Shown: positions 1 to 5,669 of the stretch, piece by piece
Layout: each line of letters starts with the position of its first letter
Position numbering within the stretch: the stretch's first letter is position 1
NCBI GenBank assembly: GCA_041497995.1
Contig: JBGQHM010000325.1
Location: 1-7,666, forward strand
Source: DATKMS01 sp041497995
GTDB lineage: Bacteria; Desulfobacterota; Binatia; HRBIN30
Length of the DNA stretch: 7,666 nt
Direction of reading: 5' to 3'
The notes under the pieces: generated by a model
The model's input: only the letters and a program-made list of their open reading frames with translations
Databases searched by the model: none
Told to the model about the DNA's origin: nothing
Made by a program: the position numbers and the translations under genes

Positions 1-52
1 CTCATCGAGCGCTAGTTGGCCGATGCTGCGCGCGGTTGTCAACCGAGTATAG

Positions 53-152
53 CTATCAGCTGTCAGCCGTCAGCTGTCAGCCTGAGCACACCGGAAAGAC
101 TGGAAGGGGTGTCGAATTGTCCGGCTGACAGCTGACTGCCGATAGCTGACGG
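53..152. repeat. Imperfect inverted repeat made of 7-base units
   Basis: The left arm (53-82) and right arm (123-152) are reverse complements at 25 of 30 positions and are separated by a 40-base spacer. The arms have an internal period of 7. On the plus strand the units are AGCTATC (51-57), AGCTGTC (58-64), AGCCGTC (65-71) and AGCTGTC (72-78). On the minus strand the right arm reads GGCCGTC, AGCTATC, GGCAGTC, AGCTGTC. Four of the five mismatches are transitions. The same unit recurs at 6801-6890, so this is a dispersed repeat family. No T-run follows, so it does not look like an intrinsic terminator. The rest of 1-230 holds no gene that I can support. Confidence 0.85.
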
Positions 153-230
153 CCTACGGCGGAATCAGGACAGCACCCAGATCGCTCTGCGTATCTGCCG
201 CGTCCGTTGCGAATATGCTAACTCGAACCG

Positions 231-2309
231 ATGTACCGTGCGCTCACATGGGTCGCCCTCATGCTACTCGCCGCCGGGTGCGGTGGCGGATCGCTACTGG
301 AACGAATCGTTACGCCCTCAGCACGGCTCCAGTTGGCTGCACCGGCCGAGAAGCGTGCAGCGTTCGCACGTGCCTACGAGTCGTATCGACACGACGATCT
401 CGCCAACGCCCTGCCGATCTTCTCGCAGCTCGTCAGAGACTACCCAGAGCTCGCCGACCATGACCTCTACTTTGTGGGAGTGATCAACCAGCGCTTGGGA
501 CACGGCGAGCGCGCGGAGACAGCATTCAGTCGGTTGCTGCGCGACTACCCGGACAGTGTGCAGGCACCGGCGGCGGCGCTCGCACTGGGTGAGTTGCTGA
601 TTGCCGGCGGCCGCGTCGATAAAGGTCGCCTGTCGCTGTGGGCGGCGCTCAATGCGTCCGATCCATCGATCGTAGAGTCCGCGCGCCTGGTGATGGCCGA
701 AGCGGACGAACGAAGCGGCGATGTCGCATCCGCCTACGCGCAGTACATGCAGGTCCGCCGTGTCGCGCCAGGCTCGGCGGCAGGACAGACGGCGAAGCAG
801 CACGTCATCGCGTTGCGCGCCGCCCATCCTGACCTGGTACCAACGGGCAGCGCGCTGTTGGACGAGGCGCACTTGCTCCTCGCGGAAAAGGACTACGCGG
901 GCGCCAAAGCCGCGGCGAAAGAGCTGTCGGAGCGACCGGACGGCGGCGTCGAGCCGACCGACATTCTCCGCGTCCTGGCGGACGCGCTCTACGGGCTTGG
1001 CGAGACCGAACGCGCGTTGGCCGTCTTGCGTGAGCTGGGCGAACAGTATCCGGACAGTGCCGCCGGACGTGACGCGTGGTTTCGCCGCGCCTCGATTCTC
1101 TGGAACCGCGATCGTGACGCCGAGGCGCTGCGCGCCTACGAGGAGTTCCGGCGGCGCTATCCGCAGGACGAGCGCGCCAGCGAGGCGCTGTACGCCATCG
1201 GCCGCATCCAGCAACAAGCCGGCCAGGGCGCGGCGGCAATCGCTGCGTATCGTGAGGTGGTCAACGACTATCCGAGCAACAAGCTCGCCGGCGAGGCGCA
1301 TTGGCGCATCGGTTGGATCCAGTACCAGACCAAGAACTGGGCCGGGGCGGCAGCAACCTTCGCGCAGGTCGCGGATCGCGAGCCAATGCGCGACGAGGCG
1401 GAGTATTGGCAGGGGCGTGCCTTGCAGCGCGCCGGACGATCCGCCGCGGCGCGGCAGCTCTATTCCGACATCGTGCAGCGCACCCCGCGCGGGTACTATG
1501 CCCTGTGGGCGCGGCGCCGCCTCGGTGAGGGGTCGGCCGCAGTGCTGTTGCATGACACTGCATCAATCGCAGTTCCGACGCCGCCTGCAGCGGATCCGCC
1601 GCAGGTCCCAGACACGTTCCATCTCGCGCGTGCCGGCGAGCTCACCGCCGCCGGCGTGAACACACTGGCGCGTAAGGAGTTGGCAGCCACGGAGCGCGAG
1701 TACGACTACGACATGGCGGTGCAACGGTATCTCGTACGCGCCTATCAGACCGTCGAGGCGTATGCTGCGGCGCAGCGTGTGGCGCGGCGGCTCGGCAGCC
1801 AGGCCGAGTTGTCCGCGTCGGAAGAGCAGCAGCTGCGCTATCCCCTGGCCTTCTGGAGCACCGTCCACCGCGCCGCTGAATCGCAAAGCGTCGATCCGCT
1901 CCTCGTGGTTGCCATCATCCGCCAAGAGAGCATGTTCGATCCGGTCGCCCGCTCGTCGGCCGACGCCCGCGGGCTGATGCAGCTGCTGCCGAGCACCGCG
2001 GAACGTGTCGCGGCAGCCAGTGACCAGCCCACCGACCACATCGACTTGAACGACCCGGACGTTAACATCGACCTCGGCACACGCTACCTGCGCACACTGC
2101 TGACCCGCTTCGGCGCCGATCCGCTCAAGGCCATCGCCGCCTACAACGGCGGCGAGAACGCGGTGGCCAAGTGGCAAGGTCAGTTCGCCGACCTCGCCGA
2201 TGACGAGTTTGTGGAAAGCATCACGTACCGCGAGACGCGCGACTACGTGAAGCGGGTGGTGGCGAACTACCGCACCTACCAGCAAGTGTACGGCGTAGCC
2301 GAGCGATGA
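231..2309 (+). CDS. slt: Slt-type soluble lytic murein transglycosylase with TPR repeats, predicted lipoprotein
   Basis: This 692-residue protein is predicted to cleave the MurNAc-GlcNAc bond of peptidoglycan in the periplasm, leaving 1,6-anhydroMurNAc ends. Residues 1-17 form a short signal peptide ending in a lipobox (LLAAGC, Cys17), so the protein is probably lipid-anchored, unlike soluble E. coli Slt70. Residues about 35-480 are helical TPR/tol-pal-like repeats with recurring YP(D/E/S) turns (RDYPEL, RDYPDS, EQYPDS, NDYPSN), which correspond to the ring-shaped superhelical part of Slt70. The C-terminal SLT domain (about 550-690) has the catalytic Glu566 in RQES, then ARGLMQLLP, NIDLGTRYL and IAAYNGG, and the Slt70-style YRETRDYVKRV segment. 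The length is close to Slt70. The start at 231 is chosen because the signal peptide begins there; no good ribosome binding site is visible. It belongs functionally with ldcA and mpl on the opposite strand. Confidence 0.93.
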   Translation: MYRALTWVALMLLAAGCGGGSLLERIVTPSARLQLAAPAEKRAAFARAYESYRHDDLANALPIFSQLVRDYPELADHDLYFVGVINQRLGHGERAETAFSRLLRDYPDSVQAPAAALALGELLIAGGRVDKGRLSLWAALNASDPSIVESARLVMAEADERSGDVASAYAQYMQVRRVAPGSAAGQTAKQHVIALRAAHPDLVPTGSALLDEAHLLLAEKDYAGAKAAAKELSERPDGGVEPTDILRVLADALYGLGETERALAVLRELGEQYPDSAAGRDAWFRRASILWNRDRDAEALRAYEEFRRRYPQDERASEALYAIGRIQQQAGQGAAAIAAYREVVNDYPSNKLAGEAHWRIGWIQYQTKNWAGAAATFAQVADREPMRDEAEYWQGRALQRAGRSAAARQLYSDIVQRTPRGYYALWARRRLGEGSAAVLLHDTASIAVPTPPAADPPQVPDTFHLARAGELTAAGVNTLARKELAATEREYDYDMAVQRYLVRAYQTVEAYAAAQRVARRLGSQAELSASEEQQLRYPLAFWSTVHRAAESQSVDPLLVVAIIRQESMFDPVARSSADARGLMQLLPSTAERVAAASDQPTDHIDLNDPDVNIDLGTRYLRTLLTRFGADPLKAIAAYNGGENAVAKWQGQFADLADDEFVESITYRETRDYVKRVVANYRTYQQVYGVAER

Positions 2310-2387
2310 GGTTCTATGCGTCGAGATTCCAGGCTTGCCCGCTGGATGAAGTGGCATAGCGTTCGGGGCAACTGAGAGGAGCGAACA

Positions 2388-2792
2388 ATGCCGAATCAGG
2401 AACGACTGCTGCGGATGGCCTTTCTTGCCGGTGCGGTTACGGACGCGATGGCGCTGATTCCGATGCTGGTGCCGGTGGTCGCCAGACGCGTGTGGGGATT
2501 CGACGATCTGTCTGGGAGCTATCAGTTTGCGATGGGGTACGGAGCCTCACTGATGTTGGGCTGGACCGCGTTGCTGGTCTGGGCCTATCAACGTCCAATT
2601 GAGCGACGCTTCGTCGCGGCGCTCACGGTCCTTGTCATCTACGGCTTGGTGCTCACAGAGATCTTCGCGGTGCTGTCCGGGCATCTCGCGGTAGGCAGAA
2701 TCGTGCCGACCTGGTGCCTGCAGGCCATTCTGCTCGGCTTGTTTGCGGGTGCCTATCACTACCCGACGCTGCGTCGCTGGGTGGCAGCGTAG
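2388..2792 (+). CDS. Conserved hypothetical membrane protein, about four transmembrane segments
   Basis: This is a 134-residue, very hydrophobic protein with four likely membrane segments: about residues 10-32, 50-66, 76-96 and 108-126. Between the first two is a short loop with WGFDDLSGSYQFAMGYGASLMLGW. That loop and the following RPIERR resemble a recurring family of small uncharacterised bacterial membrane proteins that I know only by pattern, without a named function. The start is supported by AGGAG at 2377-2381, six bases before the ATG. It lies 78 bases after slt on the same strand. The two could be cotranscribed, but no functional link is evident. Confidence 0.8.
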   Translation: MPNQERLLRMAFLAGAVTDAMALIPMLVPVVARRVWGFDDLSGSYQFAMGYGASLMLGWTALLVWAYQRPIERRFVAALTVLVIYGLVLTEIFAVLSGHLAVGRIVPTWCLQAILLGLFAGAYHYPTLRRWVAA

Positions 2793-2804
2793 ATTGGGGG
2801 AGCC

Positions 2805-2957
2805 ATGCCCAACTCACAGCCTCTGATCAACCAGTTGAATCTCGTGGTTCGCGACATGGACGCTATCCTGGCTTTCTATCGGCGCGTTGGACTGGAGATT
2901 CCCGATGGAGCGGTCTGGAAGCGCTCAGCCTTCATCTGGGGGTCTGAGAAGTTCTGA
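2805..2957 (+). pseudogene. VOC/glyoxalase-family protein, truncated N-terminal fragment
   Basis: A 50-codon frame starts at ATG 2805 behind a strong purine-rich ribosome binding site (GGGGGAG at 2796-2802), 12 bases after the preceding stop. Its first 35 residues (NQLNLVVRDMDAILAFYRRV, then GLEIPDGAVW) match the first beta-alpha unit of the vicinal oxygen chelate superfamily: a hydrophobic strand, an acidic turn and an AFYRR-LGLEIP helix-strand. Family members usually run 115-140 residues with a second half that completes the metal site. Here a TGA at 2955 ends the frame, and the following 110 bases in no frame continue the fold as far as I can see. I read it as a deletion remnant. The good binding site means a 50-residue peptide might still be made. 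Confidence 0.65.
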
Positions 2958-3049
2958 GTGGGAATTGCGGATCCGAAAAACGCTGACAGGTTCTTAAATC
3001 TCTGCGCTGAGGCCCGGCCCGCCGCAGACGTAGCGAGCCGATTGGCAGA

Positions 3050-3067
3050 GGTGGTAAGATTACCGCC
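3050..3067. promoter_or_regulatory. Operator-like palindrome abutting the start codon at 3068
   Basis: The sequence GGTGGTAA-GA-TTACCGCC has 8-base arms with a 2-base centre. Seven of eight positions are Watson-Crick paired and one is a G/T pair. It ends at the base immediately before the ATG of the antitoxin-like gene. A palindrome in this position would suit autoregulation by the encoded protein, as is common in toxin-antitoxin loci. That role is inferred from position and symmetry only. Confidence 0.45.
3052..3060 (+). promoter_or_regulatory. Possible extended -10 element of a leaderless promoter
   Basis: TGGTAAGAT fits an extended -10 (TGn followed by TAAGAT, consensus TATAAT). It ends seven bases before the ATG at 3068, so transcription would begin at or next to the start codon and give a leaderless mRNA. 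This agrees with the lack of a well-spaced ribosome binding site for that gene. No convincing -35 hexamer is present at 16-18 bases, which an extended -10 can tolerate. The element lies inside the palindrome at 3050-3067, so a bound regulator would occlude it. Confidence 0.35.
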
Positions 3068-3355
3068 ATGACCACGGTGCCTGCCAGAGTGCTCGAAGCC
3101 CTGACGACGCTGGAGCCGGAGGGCGATGCCGCTATCAAGATCGCCAGAGTCGTCGAAGAAGCGCTCGTTCGACGCCTCAACCACTATCAGTACGTCGACC
3201 GACAGCTTCAGCAGAAGTATGCGATGACCTTCGCTCAGTTCCGCGATAGTCAGGCCGTGCAGCAGAAGGGGTACGCTTTCGACGTCGAGTCGGACTTCTG
3301 GGAATGGGAGCTGGCACAGGATGGTATGCGCACGCTGCAGCGCCAGTTGAGCTGA
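3068..3355 (+). CDS. Small acidic antitoxin-like protein, orphan
   Basis: This 95-residue protein has a long charged helix (about 18-58, IARVVEEALVRRLNHYQYVD onward) followed by KYAMTFAQFRDSQAVQQKGY and FDVESDFWEWELAQDGM. The order 'KYgMsFeeF, then ...KGYsFeVEsD...WEWE' resembles small proteins often encoded directly before a putative toxin (DUF6516-like pairs). This is recognition by pattern, not a database match. The start is the first ATG after the palindrome; there is no good ribosome binding site, which suggests leaderless translation. Downstream, where a toxin gene would be expected to begin, there are only 58 bases before an unrelated small gene, so the partner appears to be missing. 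An alternative is simply a conserved hypothetical protein of unknown role. Confidence 0.6.
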   Translation: MTTVPARVLEALTTLEPEGDAAIKIARVVEEALVRRLNHYQYVDRQLQQKYAMTFAQFRDSQAVQQKGYAFDVESDFWEWELAQDGMRTLQRQLS

Positions 3356-3413
3356 TGCGCGGTTTGACCACGACCTCGGACGCACCGTAGACTCAAGCGA
3401 ACGAGGTGAAGAA

Positions 3414-3689
3414 ATGGCTACATCAAGGGCGCGGAGATCGTTGGACCTCGCGGAGGAAGAGCTGGCCGCGGAAGAGCATGCGTTTCGCCGGAAGCTCCCG
3501 CAGCTCATGCGCCGCTACGCGGGAGAGTTCGTGGCGCTGTATCATCGCCGCGTCGTTGGACACGACGGCGATGATGAGCACTTGGCGCGACGGATGTTCG
3601 AGAAACTCGGCGACGTTCCCTTCTACATGGGAAAGGTAGACAAGGAACCCGCAGTTTACGAACTCCCTTCTCCCGAGTTGGTCCGCTAA
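3414..3689 (+). CDS. Small conserved protein (DUF5678-like), partner of a truncated protease gene
   Basis: This is a 91-residue protein. The start ATG is preceded by GAGGTG at 3403-3408 with a 5-base spacer, which decides it over the other-frame GTG at 3406. Residues 1-32 are a highly charged, probably helical arm (EEELAAEEHAFRRKL). Residues about 36-70 (YAGEFVALYHRRVVGHD, then a helix and LGDVPFYMGKV) follow the pattern of short 'G-e-w/f-V-A-l ... r-V-v' domains such as DUF5678. The tail (EPAVYELPSPEL) is typical of small proteins encoded just before retropepsin-like aspartyl protease genes. The reading frame directly after the TAA supports that pairing. Function is unknown; assembly with the protease is inferred from context. 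Confidence 0.65.
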   Translation: MATSRARRSLDLAEEELAAEEHAFRRKLPQLMRRYAGEFVALYHRRVVGHDGDDEHLARRMFEKLGDVPFYMGKVDKEPAVYELPSPELVR

Positions 3690-3692
3690 CCC

Positions 3693-3833
3693 GTTCCCAT
3701 CTACGATCGGAGCTTCGCCCCGCCTGCACCTGTTGGAGATGTGATCGTTGTTCATCCTTTGGGTGGCGCGAGAAGCGCCGTTCTGCGGGGCAAGCTGGAA
3801 GAACGAACGCGATGTCACGCGTCTGCAAGCTGA
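3693..3833 (+). pseudogene. Retropepsin-like aspartyl protease, N-terminal stub only
   Basis: In the same frame as the preceding gene and directly after its TAA, codons 3696-3797 read PIYDRSFAPPAPVGDVIVVH followed by PLGGARSAVLRGKL. This resembles the opening of single-domain retropepsin-like proteins, where the next residues would be the catalytic Asp-Thr-Gly. Here the reading goes from RGKL to EERTRCHASAS and a stop at 3831, so the catalytic site is absent. The likely start position carries GTT (3693-3695), possibly a mutated GTG. The break at about 3798 lies just outside the 3' end of the minus-strand small gene (stop at 3815), so one deletion or rearrangement junction between 3798 and 3814 would explain it. 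The family assignment is from pattern memory; no inactive product is expected without a start codon. Confidence 0.5.
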
Positions 3834-4056
3834 ATTGCCAGAAGCTTCCTGGTGATGGCTCTGGGGAAATCGACAAGACGAAATGGCTCCTGTGAAACAA
3901 ATAATCTTCTCCGTTTTCGTCGACGATCCGGACGAAATCGTCCTTCGCAGCCTTCGGATCAGGGAGGATTCGATAGATCTTGCCCAGGATGAGAGAGGCC
4001 TTGTAGTCGGCGTTATCAACGCACAGCGCAAAGGGCTTCGTCGTGGGCTTCATCAT
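3815..4056 (-). pseudogene. Small conserved hypothetical gene with one frameshift
   Basis: Read on the minus strand from 4056, the first 60 codons give FALCVDNADYKASLILGKIY, a charged middle, then RIVDENGEDYLFHRSHFV. This is the pattern of a small uncharacterised protein family (F-A-L-C-v-x-N-x-x-Y-x-A-S-L, V-x-D-E-s/n-G-E-D-Y-L). After Val60 (codon 3879-3877) the original frame becomes meaningless and stays open to 3505. Stepping back one base at about 3877 gives LVDFPRAITRKLLAIQLADA and a TGA at 3817-3815, a plausible family C-terminus. The simplest reading is loss of one C in a run (GTC-CTT to GTCTT), by real mutation or sequence error. GGAGG at 4062-4058 favours the second ATG (4053). It lies 31 bases downstream of mpl in the same direction. 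Confidence 0.7.
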
Positions 4057-4087
4057 TCCTCCAGGTAGCGCTTCACCACTTCGAGTG

Positions 4088-5581
4088 TCACGTTGTACGC
4101 AAGTCGCTGCCTATGCCCAGCGCGTCCGCCAGCTTCTCCCGCAGGCCGCCGAAGCTGCCGTTGGACATCAGCAGAATCACATCGCCGCTGCGCGCTTCTG
4201 CGAGCAACATCGTCTTGATTGCGTCAGCGTCGGGAAGCGTGCGCGCGCTGAGGCGGCGCGCGACCAAGTCGGAGATCAGTTGCTCGGGTGAGAACAGGTC
4301 GGACTCAGCAACCTGGTCGCTCTCCTTTCGGAAGACGCCGCCGATGATGACCTGGTCAGCGGCAGCAAACGCCTGCACATATTCGCGCTGGAAGACCTTG
4401 CGGCGGCTGGTGTTGGAGCGCGGCTCGAACACGGCCCACAGCCGGCGCCTTGGGTAGCGCAGGCGCAACGCCGCGATGGCACCCGCGACTGCCGTGGGGT
4501 GATGCGCGAAGTCATCGATGACCGTGATGCCGCGCCACTCGCCGACGATCTCCTGTCGCCGCGCTACGCCGCGGAAGCTCGCCAGGCCTGGTAGGATCTC
4601 CGGCGACTTCAGGCCGAGCGCGCGCGCAATGACGAACACGCCGAGCGCGTTGCGCGCGTTGATGCCGCCCGGTTGCTGGATGCGGGCGCTGCATTCCATT
4701 GTGCCGTTGTGTGTGATGTCGAAGATCGTGTGCGTACCGTTGTCGCGCAAGTTGGTCGCTTGCCACTCGGCGCCCAGCCCAAACGTGGTCAGCGGTTTGT
4801 GTTTCTTGGCGACGTCCCGTGCGTGCGGGAAGTCGGTGGCCACGGCGAGCGGCGCTTGCGCCGGCAGGATGGCAACCAGTTTGCGGAACGCTTCTTTGAC
4901 GTGTTCGAGGTCGCGGTAGATGTCGGCGTGATCGAACTCGACGGCGGTGAGCAGCAACGCCTGCGGCCGGTAGTGGAGGAACTTCGGTCCCTTGTCGAAG
5001 AAGGCGGTGTCGTACTCGTCGCCTTCGATGACGAAGCAGTCGCCGTTGCCGAGCTTGTAGTTCCCGCCGAAGTTCAACGAGTCGCCACCGACCATGACGC
5101 TTGGATCGCGGCCGGCTTCTTGGAGCACCCACGCGAGCATTGCGGTCGACGTCGTCTTGCCGTGCGTGCCGGCCACCACGACTGAACGGCGGCCTGCGAT
5201 GAACAGCTCTGCGAGTGCTTGCGGCAGCGACACATACGGGAGGTCGCTGGCGAGCAACGCTTCCACCTCGGGATTGGTGCGTGACACCTTGTTGCCGACG
5301 ACGACCAGGTCCGGACGGTCGGCGAGATTCTCTGGGCGAAAGCCCTGTCGGATGCTGATGCCCAGCCGCTCCAACAGCGTGCTGATTGGCGGGTAGACAT
5401 TCTCGTCCGATCCGGACACCTCGTAGCCACGCTGCTTCAGCATGCCGGCGAGTGCGGACATGGCAACGCCGGCGATGGCGATGAGGTGGATGCGGCGCGC
5501 GGCGCCGGTGCGCACAGATTCGGGGACGGCGTTGCTCATCGTAGCAGCCAAACAATACGGAGACGCTGACGCGTCGGGCAT
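4088..5581 (-). CDS. mpl: UDP-N-acetylmuramate:L-alanyl-gamma-D-glutamyl-meso-diaminopimelate ligase
   Basis: Mpl is a cytoplasmic Mur-family ligase that uses ATP to attach recovered L-Ala-D-Glu-mDAP tripeptide to UDP-MurNAc, bypassing MurC, MurD and MurE. Numbered from 5581, residues 30-90 are the N-terminal Rossmann-type domain (RIHLIAIAGVAMSALAGMLK, SGSDENVYPP). The P-loop AGTHGKTTS is at 137-145. The Mpl-specific FVIEGDEYDTAFFDKGPKF is at 183-201, FDHADIY at 216-222, DDFAHHPTA at 356-364, EPRSNTSRR at 386-394, and the C-terminal VILLMSNGSFGG at 468-479. Length is 497 residues from 5581 or 483 from ATG 5539; E. coli Mpl has 457. The family fold begins only at about residue 30, so either start gives an extension. 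The upstream start has the better ribosome binding site (GAGGGG, 5592-5587), but that lies in repeat-like DNA. Confidence 0.95.
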   Translation of the reverse strand: MPDASASPYCLAATMSNAVPESVRTGAARRIHLIAIAGVAMSALAGMLKQRGYEVSGSDENVYPPISTLLERLGISIRQGFRPENLADRPDLVVVGNKVSRTNPEVEALLASDLPYVSLPQALAELFIAGRRSVVVAGTHGKTTSTAMLAWVLQEAGRDPSVMVGGDSLNFGGNYKLGNGDCFVIEGDEYDTAFFDKGPKFLHYRPQALLLTAVEFDHADIYRDLEHVKEAFRKLVAILPAQAPLAVATDFPHARDVAKKHKPLTTFGLGAEWQATNLRDNGTHTIFDITHNGTMECSARIQQPGGINARNALGVFVIARALGLKSPEILPGLASFRGVARRQEIVGEWRGITVIDDFAHHPTAVAGAIAALRLRYPRRRLWAVFEPRSNTSRRKVFQREYVQAFAAADQVIIGGVFRKESDQVAESDLFSPEQLISDLVARRLSARTLPDADAIKTMLLAEARSGDVILLMSNGSFGGLREKLADALGIGSDLRTT

Positions 5582-5586
5582 CCAAT

Positions 5587-5592
5587 CCCCTC
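5587..5592 (-). promoter_or_regulatory. Candidate ribosome binding site for the longer mpl start
   Basis: On the minus strand GAGGGG lies five bases before the ATG at 5581. The alternative mpl start at 5539 has no comparable purine-rich sequence (it follows GGCTGCTACG). This favours 5581 by spacing. However, the motif is part of the GC-rich CCCCTCACCCC stretch next to the hairpin, so the match could be incidental. Confidence 0.4.
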
Positions 5593-5599
5593 ACCCCAA

Positions 5600-5620
5600 C
5601 CCTCTCCCGGTGGGAGAGGG
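5600..5620. repeat. GC-rich perfect hairpin (CCCTCTCCC / GGGAGAGGG)
   Basis: Nine-base arms at 5600-5608 and 5612-5620 pair perfectly around a 3-base loop (GGT). The hairpin sits in a purine/pyrimidine-biased stretch (CCCCTCACCCCAACCCTCTC, then GGGAGAAGAGAGAGG). Comparable 'cctcaccccaaccctctccc' sequences occur as dispersed intergenic repeats in many high-GC bacteria, in my experience. It lies between the serine hydrolase and mpl. There is no T-run on either strand, so Rho-independent termination is unlikely; mRNA stabilisation or plain repeat DNA is more plausible. Confidence 0.7.
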
Positions 5621-5631
5621 AGAAGAGAGAG

Positions 5632-5666
5632 GACTCTCGACTGTCGACTGTGGACTCTCAACTCTC
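5632..5666. repeat. Tandem array of five degenerate 7-base units
   Basis: Consecutive units are GACTCTC (5632-5638), GACTGTC (5639-5645), GACTGTG (5646-5652), GACTCTC (5653-5659) and AACTCTC (5660-5666). They end three bases from the serine hydrolase stop codon (5672-5670 on the minus strand). The period of 7 and the shared CT(N)T(C/G) core resemble the arrays at 51-82 and 6801-6835, but the unit begins GAC rather than AGC, so this is a second variety. Confidence 0.8.
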
Positions 5667-5669
5667 TCC

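Noticed and set aside
33..45. 13-base palindrome CGGTTGTCAACCG
   Set aside because: It is perfect but short and isolated, with no gene start or promoter placed to use it. Chance occurrence is plausible.
53..152. CRISPR array
   Set aside because: The 7-base units are tandem and degenerate, arranged as two facing arms without unique spacers, and no cas gene is present.
214..219. TATGCT as a -10 element for slt
   Set aside because: There is no reasonable -35 at 16-18 bases and the spacing to ATG 231 would leave almost no leader. A single hexamer is too weak.
318..1553. Long open frame (411 codons) antisense to slt
   Set aside because: It lies wholly within the well-supported slt gene and has Arg/Leu-rich content typical of high-GC shadow frames, with no recognisable domain.
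2314..2359. Possible terminator after slt (CTATGC / GCATAG)
   Set aside because: The stem is six base pairs around a 34-base loop, with no T-run.
4512..5594. 360-codon minus-strand frame overlapping mpl
   Set aside because: It is a frame-shifted shadow of mpl, extremely rich in Arg and His. The mpl frame carries all the Mur ligase motifs.
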